Positions 33,999-45,600 of a DNA stretch of 62,000 nucleotides are shown here, one piece after another. The stretch comes from Phoronis australis. Taxonomy: Eukaryota > Phoronida > Phoronidae. Within the stretch, counting starts at the first letter, position 1. Each line of letters starts with the position of its first letter. The position numbers and the translations under genes were made by a program. The notes under the pieces were generated by a model that was not told the origin of the DNA, made no database searches, and saw nothing but the letters and a program-made list of their open reading frames with translations. The stretch covers positions 116,948 through 178,947 of the forward strand of contig NMRA01000294.1 in the NCBI GenBank assembly GCA_002633005.1, read 5' to 3'.

Positions 33999-35596
33999 CA
34001 TATGTTCCATTTATGAATGGGACGGCATGAATGAACTTTCGGACGGATACGACAACCGGTATGTCACCTAGTGGCAATTTTAATTTTTTACGCTCTTGCT
34101 TTTGTATCTTCAAAAGTCCTGAACGGATTTTCATGAAATTCGGAATGTAGACACCTATTAGTGAGATGACGCTATCCTCCAGTTTTCGGATGGATTTGAC
34201 TTATTTTGCTCCACCTAGTGGCCATTTTTTACTGTTTTTTTGCGTCTACCCCTCTATCAACCAAACCGCTCAAAGGATGATTGTGAAAATTGGCACGTAT
34301 GTGCTTAAAATGAAGAGGACAGTTGACGATGATTTTCCGACGTTTTTGAATACTGTGGCGCCTCCTAGTGGCAGTTTTTTTTGCGCCTATGGCTGTATCT
34401 CCAAAACCGTTTGCAGGATCTTAACTAAATTTAGTGAGTATATTTATGTGGTGTTAACAACGGACGACGACGTATTTTGGACTGATCCGACTACCGGTGT
34501 GCCCTCTAGTGGCAATTTTATTTTTTAACGTTTACCTTTGTATTTTCAAAAGTCATTAACGGATTTTCATGAAATTTAAAATGTAGGCACCTATTAGTGA
34601 GATGACGCTATCCTCCCATTTTCAGATGGATTGGACTTAGTTTGCGCCACCTATTGGCCATTTTTATTGTTTTCGAGTCTGTTTTTTGCGTCCACCCCTC
34701 TATCAACCAAACCGGTCAAAGGATGATTGTGAAAATTGGCATATATGTGCTTACTATAAAGGGGACGGTTGACGATGATTTTCTGACGATTTCGACTACT
34801 GTGGCGCCTCCTAGTGGCAGTTATGTTTTTGTTTTGCCTATGGCTGTATCTCTTAAACCGTTCGCAGGATCTTTACTTAATTTAGCAAGTGTATTTATAT
34901 GATGTTGGCTACGGACGACCACGACTTTCGGACAGATCTGACTACTGCTGGGCCCCCTAGTGGCAATTTTAGTTTTTTGCGCTTAACTCAGTATCTTCAA
35001 AGGTCCTCAACAGATTTTCATGAAATTTTAAATATAGGCATCTATTGGTGTGATGACGCTATCTTTCCGTTTTTGGATGAAATTGAGGTATTTTGCACCA
35101 CCTAGTGGCCATTTTTACTGTTTTCAAATCTTGTTTTTGGTGTCCACCCCTGTATCAACCAAATCATTGGAAAATTGGCATATATGTTCTCAGTGTGAAG
35201 ATGACCTCCGATTGTGGTGACTGACTACTGTGGCGCCTCCTAGTGGTAGTTTTGTTTTGCGCCCATAGTTGTATCTCTCAAACCCACGTCAGGATCTTTA
35301 CTAAATTTAGTAAGTGTATTTATATGAAGATAACAACAGACGACGGCGACTTTCAGGCGGATCCAACGGACACTGTGCCCACTAGTGGCAATTTCATTTT
35401 GTTCTGTTTTCCTTTGTTTCTCTGAAGTTCCTTGACAGATTTTTATGAAATATGGCTTGTTCCTGTTTTTGGGTGAATTGTATGTTTTGCGCCATCTAGT
35501 GGCCATTTTATGATTTAAATAAATAACCCTAAAAGCACTCCATTTGCAATGCTTTCGTGGGCGCAATTCAACGCTCCGCGTTGCTCTTGTAAACTA

Positions 35597-37074
35597 CGAT
35601 GTCGGCTGGAAAAATGGAGTTTCAGCGCTTTGCTCAAGGACACGATCGTCAATTCGTGAGACATTTGGTGGTGGATTCCACCGAACGAAAATTTAAGGAA
35701 ATGTAATAACCGTGATTTTGAATGAGCTGTGTTTTAAGATATGAGAATGAAATTATGTCCATAAGTTTGACGAACAGAGTCTCGTCGCCATCCATTAAGT
35801 TACTTTATGCGGATTTTCAAATCCAGACACTCCACCAAAATCAACGCTGCCATGTGCACCAGTCAAAGAACAGTAGAGATAATTAACGAAATTCTCCTCA
35901 ATTTCAACAATATTCAATGCCTTGATTTGTCTGTACTGACGAAATTGGGAATGAATTAAAATATATGTTTTTTATTGTCAGTGTTTGTATTATAAAAGTT
36001 TTCAAAGGGGAAAATCGCCATGGATCATTGTGGTTTCAAAGAAAATTGTTTACCTTTTCATAAGCAAAAATCCTCTGGGATCTCGGTCTATACATTTCTA
36101 CGGTGATATATTCAGCACGCTACAGGCTTCGGTATTAAGCTTTTGTCATTGAATTTTCATCACCCGACTTCGCGCCATTTTCAGCCCTCACTGGCCTGTG
36201 CCGAACAATAAGAATATGTAAATTGCAACATTCCAAATGTGAGACTCGTTGAGCTTTTGAGTGTCGTAGTGAATAGTGACTGAAACTATGCCTACATTAA
36301 TGAATGAGGTATTCCCCACTTTGAAGGGACCACTAACCTTAATGTCGCTATTCGATCAAGAGACTGGTTGGGAGTCACCGTTTAGGCTATGGTAAAAAAG
36401 TCGTTGAAAGATGGTACATGTAGTTCCTAATCTTGGTAGTTCATTACCTTGATCACTCGAAGACGGCGAGGCGTCGCTGTCACGACAAAAATCGCATCGT
36501 GTGTAACAGTACCCCAGTACCCGGGGTAGTCGATCACAGTCTTCTGCCGCAGGTACCAGCCTTATTGGCCGGATTATTGACGCGACAACTTATTGGAAAT
36601 TAAGAAATTCGCGAGACCAAAATACCGGTCTTAAGGTTTTCAGTTACATTAGTGATGGTAGTAGCAATGCTGCTGTCACCCCATTTTTCGTGGTTGCCCC
36701 CTTTACGACATACCAGATCCGCTCACTGCTGTCAATCACTCAGTGACGGGAGATATGTATCCTCTTTTCTGCAACAGGCATTTGCTTCCACCCAGATTGA
36801 GGAGCAGGGTATGTACATGTATGCACAGTTTGAATAGTTCTGTAGACGGCGATGAAAGTCGGTAAACGATAAAAAAATCAATACCTCTTGTTTATAAGAA
36901 AATGCATTTGCGATTTACAATTTGCTAATGCGTATTGGTCTACAAATATCCTCTCACACGACTGATAACAAGACAACCTCCTAATTGGAGTCAATTTACA
37001 GTGTAGCCATACAGTTGTGCAATTTGCTCACATGTACTTTTAGTTAGCTGGAAAGAAAATACGTATTGTAAAGG
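35597..37074. other. non-genic sequence
   Basis: Unique-looking DNA between two monomer-array copies. No exon with splice and protein support was found. Confidence 0.4.
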
Positions 37075-37212
37075 TAGGCGTAGATGTGGAGGTAACAGTT
37101 GGTAATAGGCATGCATAGATGAGAAGGTAACAGTTGGTAATACGCATGCGTAGATGAGGAGGTAACAGTTGGTAATACGCATGCGTAGATGAGGAGGTAA
37201 GAGTTGGTAATA
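37075..37212. repeat. 35-bp minisatellite, about 4 copies
   Basis: The unit contains GCATGCGTAGATGAGGAGGT then AACAGTTGGTAATAC. The first copy is diverged. Confidence 0.88.
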
Positions 37213-37329
37213 CTATTGGTGGTCCTTTTAAGGTTATGGAGGGCCCAATAAAAATGTCCTAACTTCGGAACTATATATCTCAGAAATAGCTGAACAGAAC
37301 CACAAGTTTCAGATACTATGTTTTATCCA

Positions 37330-38030
37330 CTGCTCGTACGAATCCGACAACCAGTGTGTTCCGTAGTGGCATTGAGTTCCGTAGTGGCAATTTTATTTCT
37401 TTTACGTTTAGCCCTTGTGTCCTTGGAGCTGCTCTACGGATGTTCATGGAGGTTGGCAAATGTATTAAGGAGACGACGTCGCCTTTTGGTTTTCGGATCG
37501 GTATGCCGATCGTGCGCCACCCAGGGTCCGTTTGAACTGTGTCTGATTCTGTTTTTGCGTCCTCCAAGACACCCTAGGAAATATTATGAAAATTGCCATA
37601 TCTGTTCCCAGTAAGAAGAGCACTACTTGGCTGATGATAATTTTTACGCCATCTAGTGATTGTTTTGCTTATTTTCCTGGACACCTTGCAGGAATTTTGT
37701 TAAATTTGACAACTGTTTCTCGATGAAAGTAATACCTGTAATACCTCTAATACCTAGCGATGGATTTCGCACATATCCAACTGTTCCCCCTAATGTAAAT
37801 TATATTTCTGTGTTTCCCTCTGTATTTTTCGATTTCCTTGACGGATACCCATGAAATTTGGCGAAAGAATTTCTAGTAAAGCAACAACGACACCATCACA
37901 TTTTCGGATAGATAGGACGTGTGGTACGTCGACTAGTGGTGATTATTTTGTTATTTTGAGTTTGTCTTTGGTGTCCGTCGCTGTATCTGACAAACGTCTC
38001 TAAGGATTTTCCTAAATGTCTGTCAGTCAA
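37330..38030 (+). repeat. degenerate CTAGTGGC monomer-array element, copy 2
   Basis: Recognisable but decayed monomers: GTAGTGGCAATTTTATTTCT near 37380, CATCTAGTGATTGTTTTG near 37650 and GACTAGTGGTGATTATTTTG near 37930, with ATGAAATTTGGC near 37850. No clear termini. It appears older than the copies on either side. Confidence 0.65.
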
Positions 38031-38226
38031 AAAATCGGGGTCATCTCTTCCATGCCCTTGATTTAAATATTAATGTCTCCCCATTTACCACACATTACCT
38101 AAAAATCGTCGTGCTTCATTTTACTTTATGGTTCGCAACAACTTCACTTAGATCTGAATATTTTTCTAATGCATTTAGTATCCACTTTCATTTTTCATAC
38201 TAAATACATGTATTTATTACTTAAAA

Positions 38227-39976
38227 GCCTCATTGATATAGCGTTTCTCTGTTTTTGTGTTTATGTGTGATGGTCTGTGTATTTGTATCTAGGTCGTTTA
38301 ATATCCTATGCATTATTTTGTTGTACAATAGAAATTTTCTTGAAAATTTTGATATCTGTCAGTAATCATCCTTTTTATGCGCCCACATATTTGTATTTGG
38401 ACGAATTATGCCGTCATCGCCGTCCTTCCGTCAGCCGGTCCGGCGTCCGTCCGGGGTCCGTCCGGCGTCCGTCAGGCATCCGTTCGGCGTCCAGCGTCCG
38501 CTGCTCTATCTCCAAAACACTTTGACGTACGTTCATAAAATTTGGCACATGTTTTTATTATTGATTGGACGGCATGAGCCAACTTTCGGACGGTTCCGAC
38601 TACCGGTGTGCCCCCTAGTGGCAATTTTAGTTTTTTACGCTTCCGTCTATATCTTCAAAGGTCCTCAACCTATTTGATAAAAATCGGCATATAGGCATCT
38701 ATTAGTGAGATGACGTTATCCTTCCGTTTTCGGATGCATTCGACTTACTTTGCGCAACGTTTTTTTCGTAAAATTTATAATATAGGCATCTATTAATTAG
38801 GTGACGCTATCCATCCGTTTTTGTATGGATTTGAAGTAGTTTGCGCCACCTAGTGGCCATTTTCACTGTTTTTAGTCTGTTTTTGGCGTCCACCCCTCTA
38901 TCAACCAAACCGTTCTAAGTATGCTTGTGANGCCTCATTGATATAGCGTTTCTCTGTTTTTGTGTTTATGTGTGATGGTCTGTGTATTTGTATCTAGGTC
39001 GTTTAATATCCTATGCATTATTTTGTTGTACAATAGAAATTTTCTTGAAAATTTTGATATCTGTCAGTAATCATCCTTTTTATGCGCCCACATATTTGTA
39101 TTTGGACGAATTATGCCGTCATCGCCGTCCTTCCGTCAGCCGGTCCGGCGTCCGTCCGGGGTCCGTCCGGCGTCCGTCAGGCATCCGTTCGGCGTCCAGC
39201 GTCCGCTGCTCTATCTCCAAAACACTTTGACGTACGTTCATAAAATTTGTCACATGTTTTTATTATTGATTGGACGGCATGAGCCAACTTTCGGACGGGT
39301 CCGACTACCGGTGTGCCCCCTAGTGGCAATTTTAGTTTTTTACGCTTCCGTCTATATCTTCAAAGGTCCTCAACCTATTTGATAAAAATCGGCATATAGG
39401 CATCTATTAGTGAGATGACGTTATCCTTCCGTTTTCGGATGCATTCGACTTACTTTGCGCAACTCAGTGGCCATTTTTAGTCTGTTTTGGCGTCCACCCC
39501 TCTATCAACCAAACCGCTCTAAGGATGATTGTGGAAATTGGCATGTATGTTCTTACTATGAGGAGGACGGCTGACGATGATTTTCCCACGATTTCGACTA
39601 CTCTGGCGCCTCCTAGTGGCAGTTTTATTTTTTGTGGCCTTGGCTGTATACCTAAACTATTGGCAGCATTTTTACTAAATTCAGCAAGTGTATTTATATG
39701 ATGTTGACAATGGATGACGACGACTTTCGGTCAGATCTGACTACCGGTGGCAATTTTAGTTTTTTACGTTTAGCCTACTTCGCTGTATCTTTAAAGGTCC
39801 TCAACGTTTTTTCGTAAAATTTATAATATAGGCATCTATTAATTAGGTGACGCTATCCATCCGTTTTTGTATGGATTTGAAGTAGTTTGCGCTACCTAGT
39901 GGCCATTTTTCACTGTTTTTAGTCTGTTTTTGGCGTCCACCCCTTTATCAACCAAACCGTTCTAAGTATGCTTGTG
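38227..39976. repeat. 0.7-1.0-kb duplication split by a single N (probable assembly artefact)
   Basis: 38227-38930 and 38932-39976 are the same sequence, almost without mismatch, joined at the N at 38931. Copy 1 lacks about 343 bp present in copy 2 (between ...TTTGCGCAAC at about 39462 and CAACGTTTTTT at about 39802), with CAAC shared at the break. Two haplotypes laid end to end, one with a deletion, explain this best. Confidence 0.85.
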
Positions 39977-42358
39977 AAAATTGGCAAGTATGTTCTTTAT
40001 ACAACGCTGAGAATGATTTTCCGACGACTTCGACTACTGTGGTGCCTCCTGGTGGAAGTTTTATTTTGTTTTGCCTCAATGGCTGTATCTCCTAAATCGT
40101 TCACAGCATCTTTGCTAAATTTAGAAGGTGTATTTATATGATGTTGACAACGGATGACAGCAACTTTCGGACGGATCTGGCTACCAGTGTTCCCCCTAGT
40201 GGCAAGTTTCATTTTTAGGCTTACCTCTGTATCTTCAAAGGTCTTCAACGGATTATCAGAAGGTTTGGAATATAGGCATCTATTGGTGAGGTGATGCTAT
40301 CCTCCCGCTTTTGAATGGAATCGAGGTACTTTGCGTCATCTAGTGGCATTTTTTCCAGTTTTCGAGTCTTGTTTTTGGCGTCCTCACCTAGAGAAACCAA
40401 ACCATTCTAAGCCGGAATGATTCTGAAAATTGGCGTCATTGTGAAAAGGACGATTGACGATAACGAATTTGACTACTGTGGCGCCTCCAAGTGGTAGTTT
40501 TGTTTTGTTTTGCGCCCATAGCCGCATCTCCTAAACTCACAAAAGAATCTTTATTAAATTTACTTAATGTATTTATATGAAGCTAACAGCAACGTCTTTT
40601 AGACGGATCCAATACACACCGTGTCCCATAGGCCTAATTCACGCGACGGACATTAAAATCTAAAGCGAGGCTCACAGCGATAAACGAAGCCGCGCGGAAG
40701 TTGACATTGCGTGAGTTAAATGGCTGGTCTTTCGAGTCCAAGTTGGATATTAAATCTTTAAAATGTGTCGATAATAAACCACGGAGACGTAGAAAAATAC
40801 ATTAGAGAACAAGTCAATGCAACAAAAAGTTGTCTGACGAAAGGGTAAGTTTTTTTTTCGGAAAACAAGGTTCGAAACATGAAAAGGTAATGTGACCAAA
40901 TTGCGGCGATCGCAGTGTTACGGGTTAAGTATTATGCTGAATGCAGGGTTACGTTTCTTCTTGTAAATTGTTGATAAAAATGCTTTCTACACGAACCAGG
41001 CCATCTGCTCGTATTGTTGACGAGTTGATGATATATTCGACAGTGGTGGCTCATTGCATTTTGCTGTCATGTGCAATTAGTCACATCTGGTTGAATTTGT
41101 TGATAAAGAATATTATAACATCAAGCAGCCTAGGTCCTGGTGAGGCAGGAACTACCGGGACTAACAGTTGATTTGTCATTGATCTGAAAGAATAATTGAT
41201 CGTATTAGATATATTTTTATTAAAAAAACAGGCTTGTAACTGAAAATATAATTATTTGACCATCAATTCTGCTTTCTTGGTTTTAATAATTCTTACGTCT
41301 ATTTCATGTATTGGTTTCAAATATCATCTGGACGGCAAGTTGAATTTCAAAATTAAGACACCTATTTCGTTTGTCCAAAGCATAACTTGGTTTTAGAGCT
41401 CAATTTCAGTTAACTGAACAGAGCAAGCATAGTCATCATGTTTCTTCGTGGGCCTCGCTCATCCGAGGGGAAGGTGTCTGTGCCTTCTGAGAGGGGATTT
41501 TTTTCGCCGAGTGAGGGGAAAAATCTACCTCCCGATCACCATCAATAGCACCCCCGCCCTGTTGCAAGGTCTCATTGGCTCTTTCTCAAGTAGCATTTTG
41601 TGCTCTTTCAAAGTTTCACCTGTGTGTATTCATTTGTGATTTGAACTGACTACGGAGAAAAATGTTTAATCACTAGGGGAATTTTTAGACCTGGTGGGGG
41701 GAATTTCGCGTGATTTTTCAATATTTTTGAGAGGGGCAAGGACAGATATTCGGCCCCAAAACCGAGGGATTGAGGGCCCTGTAGTTTTTTGAAACTAAAA
41801 TGCCTAATGTTTTAACCCGTAGTCTTGAAAACACAGCCTGGCTGACCGAAAATTCTCCGGTCGTTGCTATAATGCTCGGCAACCGAAATGCGACAATTAA
41901 AATATGATCTAACTTTTCGAAAACATTTGTAAATTTTACACGGCCATATTTTCCTTTGTCGCGGCGTATGGCAACGACCCAACGCTTCGGAATCTCAACG
42001 TCCTTAGAGATTGTAAAATAGACAGTCGAGAGTCCGTATTTTTTCAGGCGTTCAAGAACGCGAAGTACAAGTATGCGAGCCTCGTTTTGGAACGCGCCTC
42101 CTGTCGGCGTGAATTAGGTCTATAGTGGCAATTTCGTTTTTTCTGTTTTCGTTTGTTTCTCTGAAGTTCCTTGGCTGATTTTTATGGATTTTGGTAAATC
42201 GCTTTCTATAAAGAGGCTATGTCATATTCCTATTTTCAGATGGATTGGACGTTTTTTCCGTCATCTACTGGCTATTTTTATGAAACAAATAATCCTAGAA
42301 GCATTCCGTTTGCGATGCCTTCGTGGGCGCATTTCAACAATCCGCGTTGCTCTTCTTA
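38374..42358 (+). repeat. CTAGTGGC monomer-array element, copy 3 (duplicated start, nested insertion)
   Basis: It starts TTTTTATGCGCCCACATATT at about 38374, and again at 39079 because of the duplication. The GGCGTCCGTC-rich stretch, GCTGCTCTATCTCCAAAAC and the train of ~146-bp monomers follow. It ends CTTCGTGGGCGCATTTCAAC, AATCCGCGTTGCTC at about 42320-42355. A 1.49-kb unrelated element interrupts it at 40631-42120. No host gene is visible within it. Confidence 0.82.
40631..42120. mobile_element. 1.49-kb TIR element nested in a CTAGTGGC monomer
   Basis: The monomer text breaks at GTGTCCCATA (40621-40630) and resumes at TATAGTGGCAATTTC (from 42121). Between them lies DNA beginning GGCCTAATTCACGCGAC and ending GTCGGCGTGAATTAGGTC, an inverted pair. 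TA borders both ends (40629-40630 and 42121-42122), consistent with a TA target duplication; ATA is also possible. No transposase frame was recognised inside; the 41448-41639 frame has no recognisable domain. A TA duplication would fit Tc1/mariner-like or related families, but the TIR alone does not decide. Confidence 0.75.
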
Positions 42359-42526
42359 TATTTATCGATATTATAATTGTTAATCTGCCTATTGATAACG
42401 TTTATGATTTACGGCCAATTATTTTATCACTTATTCTCTAATTCTTAGAATGAAATAAACAGTTATACAGTTAACTACTCTGAATTCATCAGACTGGATG
42501 TGACTCGCTTCACAATTCTTTTTTAG

Positions 42527-42687
42527 CTGTGCAGTCAACAGCCAACTTCCAGTGCTTGAGCAGAAACGACATTGCACCTATAATAATACGCAACTGTATG
42601 GAAGAGTTCCAACATGTCACGGAATTCAACGAACCACTTGTCCGAGGCAGCCTCTTTGAGAATACAGCGGATCACTGGCTGATAAAG
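42527..42687 (+). CDS. PALD1: paladin-like exon a (N-terminal conserved block)
   Basis: The acceptor is CACAATTCTTTTTTAG and the donor AAG|GTACTA. The translation includes IAPIIIRNCMEEFQHVTEFN and later FENTADHWLIK. Vertebrate paladin has the equivalent block V-A-P-V-V-I-x-x-N-C-x-E-E-F-Q ... N-T-x-E-H-Y-L-V. The exon ends in phase 0. A second acceptor eight bases downstream (GTGCAG|TCA, start 42535) would give a phase-0 start, so the exact start is open. At least one upstream coding exon is expected and was not found among the repeats. Confidence 0.85.
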
Positions 42688-45600
42688 GTACTAAGATACA
42701 AGGCAGGGGGGCAGGGTGCGAAGGATAGGAGGATTGGAGTCATGGATGGACATTTAGCGAATAAAGATGGTTTAATGCAAACGTTTTGAGTCCAGCTAAG
42801 TGCTACATGTTGTTCACTTACACGTAATGCACTTGAGAAAAGAAATAAATACTCATGATGTCTACCACGACGATGACGACGATAGCTACACTAGTCTTTA
42901 AAATAGGCTGGACAGGCTTCGACGGAATACTGCCCAACTTAGGTTTCTTGCAAGAATTCTTTGACAACTTAGTCAAACATTAGTTAGCCTGACCGTAAGT
43001 TGTAAAAGGATTTCCAAGGCAAGTTGCGATTTGGACAGAGTGCGAGGGGCGACATCTGTCGAGAACTTGCAGTAAGTGAAATCCTTTCTGTTAAAAAGTT
43101 GTGGATAGTAAGTGGAGGGTTTAATACAGGTGTATCCCTAGAAACATTTCGGCTCTGCGTAGAAACTGTGTCGATAATCTCACCCCACTTATTTTGAAAA
43201 CCTATGTACACGTACATGCCAAAGGCAGAATACTTATTGAAAGAGACATTTCTTTCTAATTCACTGCCGGATACATGGTTTGTCTCCTGTTGAGATCACC
43301 CAGTACATCTTTGCCATTAGGATTTTTTTACACAGATGCACTCGATTACGGAAGGACAGTCGAATACATAGATGGGAACCGTTTTACGTATCAGAACAAT
43401 CGTCTCTTCCTCCGGGTTGAATATTGCTTCCATGTATTTCAGGAAAAATATGTACTAATGCGCGACGTTCTTTCTTCGTCGGATACAATGGAGAGTTTAG
43501 AAACTTTTAAAGCTCCAAACCTCAGGCGAGCAGACGGACCATTTCCTGTATACGGCACTGGACAGCCGTCGCGGAACGGGATGGAGGAAATCGTTTCGTT
43601 CTTGAAATCGCAAAACAATGCAAGTTTTTTTATTACTATTGTCATCTGAACTATGTATTGATAATTCTGTTACCTTACCTTATGCTTTATTTCTTCCACC
43701 TTTTTCAAAATGCAACATTTCAGTTACAAAGTTGTTAAAAATAAAAGTCTTTGTACAATGCTGTAAAGCGAAAGCAACATTTATGTGTGTCATTTTTTCG
43801 TTTGCAGAAAATCTTCATATTTAATGTTAGGGAAGATGCCACGTTATACATTCATGATGAAAACGATATGGTACCCTTCTCTCTAAGAGACATTGAGACG
43901 TTGCAGATTCCTCGTTCGCGCGAGATATGTAGTGTACGACACACGATCGACAACGAATCAGCAATTCGGAAGCATGTAAGTTGACGCTAATAACTCTGCC
44001 ATTTCCATGGGAATTTTTCTTCTTCGGAACTCAAAATGCAGTCTCATGAACACGCTACCAACATGTATTTTTGGAGCGTTCATGTTTACAGCAGTGGTTG
44101 GACCTGAAATGGGATTATCGCTTTTGTAAAAGTGGGTGGGCGGTAAATGGAGGAGTCGAGTTTATGTTGCCGACCACGACCGTTGCCAGTCAAATTTGTT
44201 TAGCTTCCAGATTTTTTAGTTTTTTTTAGTGTTTTTGATGTAGGCGTTTTCACCTTTAAATCTGCATACAACCAAGTTTTCACAGCATGCATTTCACGGG
44301 TCAATTAATACAATAGCCGACATCCGTGTGGAGGAGCTGGCGTAATTATACGACTCACTATCTTCACAAACCCATCGGAACAATTTCCAAGAGTGATCTG
44401 TTTGTTGATGACTTGGAAGGCTACAGTTCTCGAGAATAGATCAATATGGCAAGTCCGTGGATAAGTGTGTAGAGTATTTATTGTTTATTTGTTATTTCAT
44501 GAAAATTCCATGAACCTCTGAGACGAGTAACCAACTTTAACTGTTAGTTCAAAACCTGACAATTGTGTAGTCAAATATGATTACTACAGAATACGACTGA
44601 TCCTGGTGTAGTAACATTTCACCAGGTTTCGTATCCAAAATAAGATGCACTGATTAGTTAGTTAACGAAAGCGGGAATGCTGTATACCAAATGACAAATC
44701 GTAAGTACATGTAACTTTTGATTGCAAAACAATTTTACGGAGGCGAGTATCTACGCTATCCAATTAAGCTGATAGCAAGTGAATTGTGTAAACGATCCGG
44801 GATTTTAAGCCCTGTAGAAAGTTCTTCGAGAAGACATTTGGGGCAACTACAATACCCTACGTCTTCTGAATGGCTCTACCCCTGAAAGTGATAGAAGTGA
44901 ACTATGTTTTGCTCTATGAATATGACAACGCACTCTAGTGTTGGTTTATGTACTGACTTCATGGCTCCCACTGCACTGTCCATGTAGTGCCGTGGGACAC
45001 CACGAGAGAAACAAGTTGACAAAAATTAATAGTAGAGCGGAATCCAAACCACTAACTCTGCAGTAAAAGGTCAGCTCTAAAGTCACTGACTCGACTAACA
45101 TCGTGTGTTCATACACCGTGGTGAGATATGTTCAAATATATGTATTTCAAATTACTGGGCCTGCCAAGTATTTTTGCGCTGAGAGAAGCGTGAGTATTTT
45201 GACCCAAAATAACCCGTTTCTGGTTAAAAGACGATTTTGCTTAAAAGCAACTAAAGTACTTTTTAAAGGAATTTAAATGTACGTGAAAGAAACTTTCTTA
45301 ATGGTGTTAATGTACACATTGATTATTTCTGCCAACTTCCTTGGGAGCGCCAAAATTCAGTAAAATTTGTTCAATGGAAGGTCACCCGATTGTGATGCAA
45401 TGCTAAACGTGTGTCAAGATTTAGTGCCACTCTACAAGAGAACCAAAAGGGGCGACTTTAATGTATGATCACCGACTCGGATCTTGAAGAAATATATGTT
45501 TTCATTTGTCCTGTTCAAAACTTATAGTTAAAATTTTTATGTTAGAGCGATTTGAATAGTTTGGACCAAAATAACCAATTTCGGCAGATTCACTTAGTGG

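Larger units (their letters stand above)
32789..35596 (+). repeat. CTAGTGGC monomer-array element, copy 1
   Basis: It starts TTTTTATGCGCCCACATAAT, then a CCGTCCGTC microsatellite-like stretch and GCTCTATCTCCAAAA. A train of ~146-bp monomers follows, each with a CTAGTGGC or close variant (34215, 34365, 34506, 34651, 34811, 34957, 35102, 35240, 35382), and it ends CGTGGGCGCAATTCAACGCT / CCGCGTTGCTC. Three monomer types alternate, marked CACCTAGTGGCCATTTTT, CTCCTAGTGGCAGTTTT and CCCTAGTGGCAATTTTAG. All share a CTATCxxCxAAACCG...TGAAATTTGG core. The many frames are repeat translations. Copy C of the tRNA-like repeat interrupts it at 32942-33998. Confidence 0.85.

Noticed and set aside
34166-35105. 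Repeated frames such as SGSFVFCAxGCIS and TTDDDxxxTDxTTGVPSSGN
   Set aside because: These recur in every monomer-array copy with shifting frames and stops. The conservation is at DNA level and spacing varies by non-multiples of three, so I do not regard them as protein genes.
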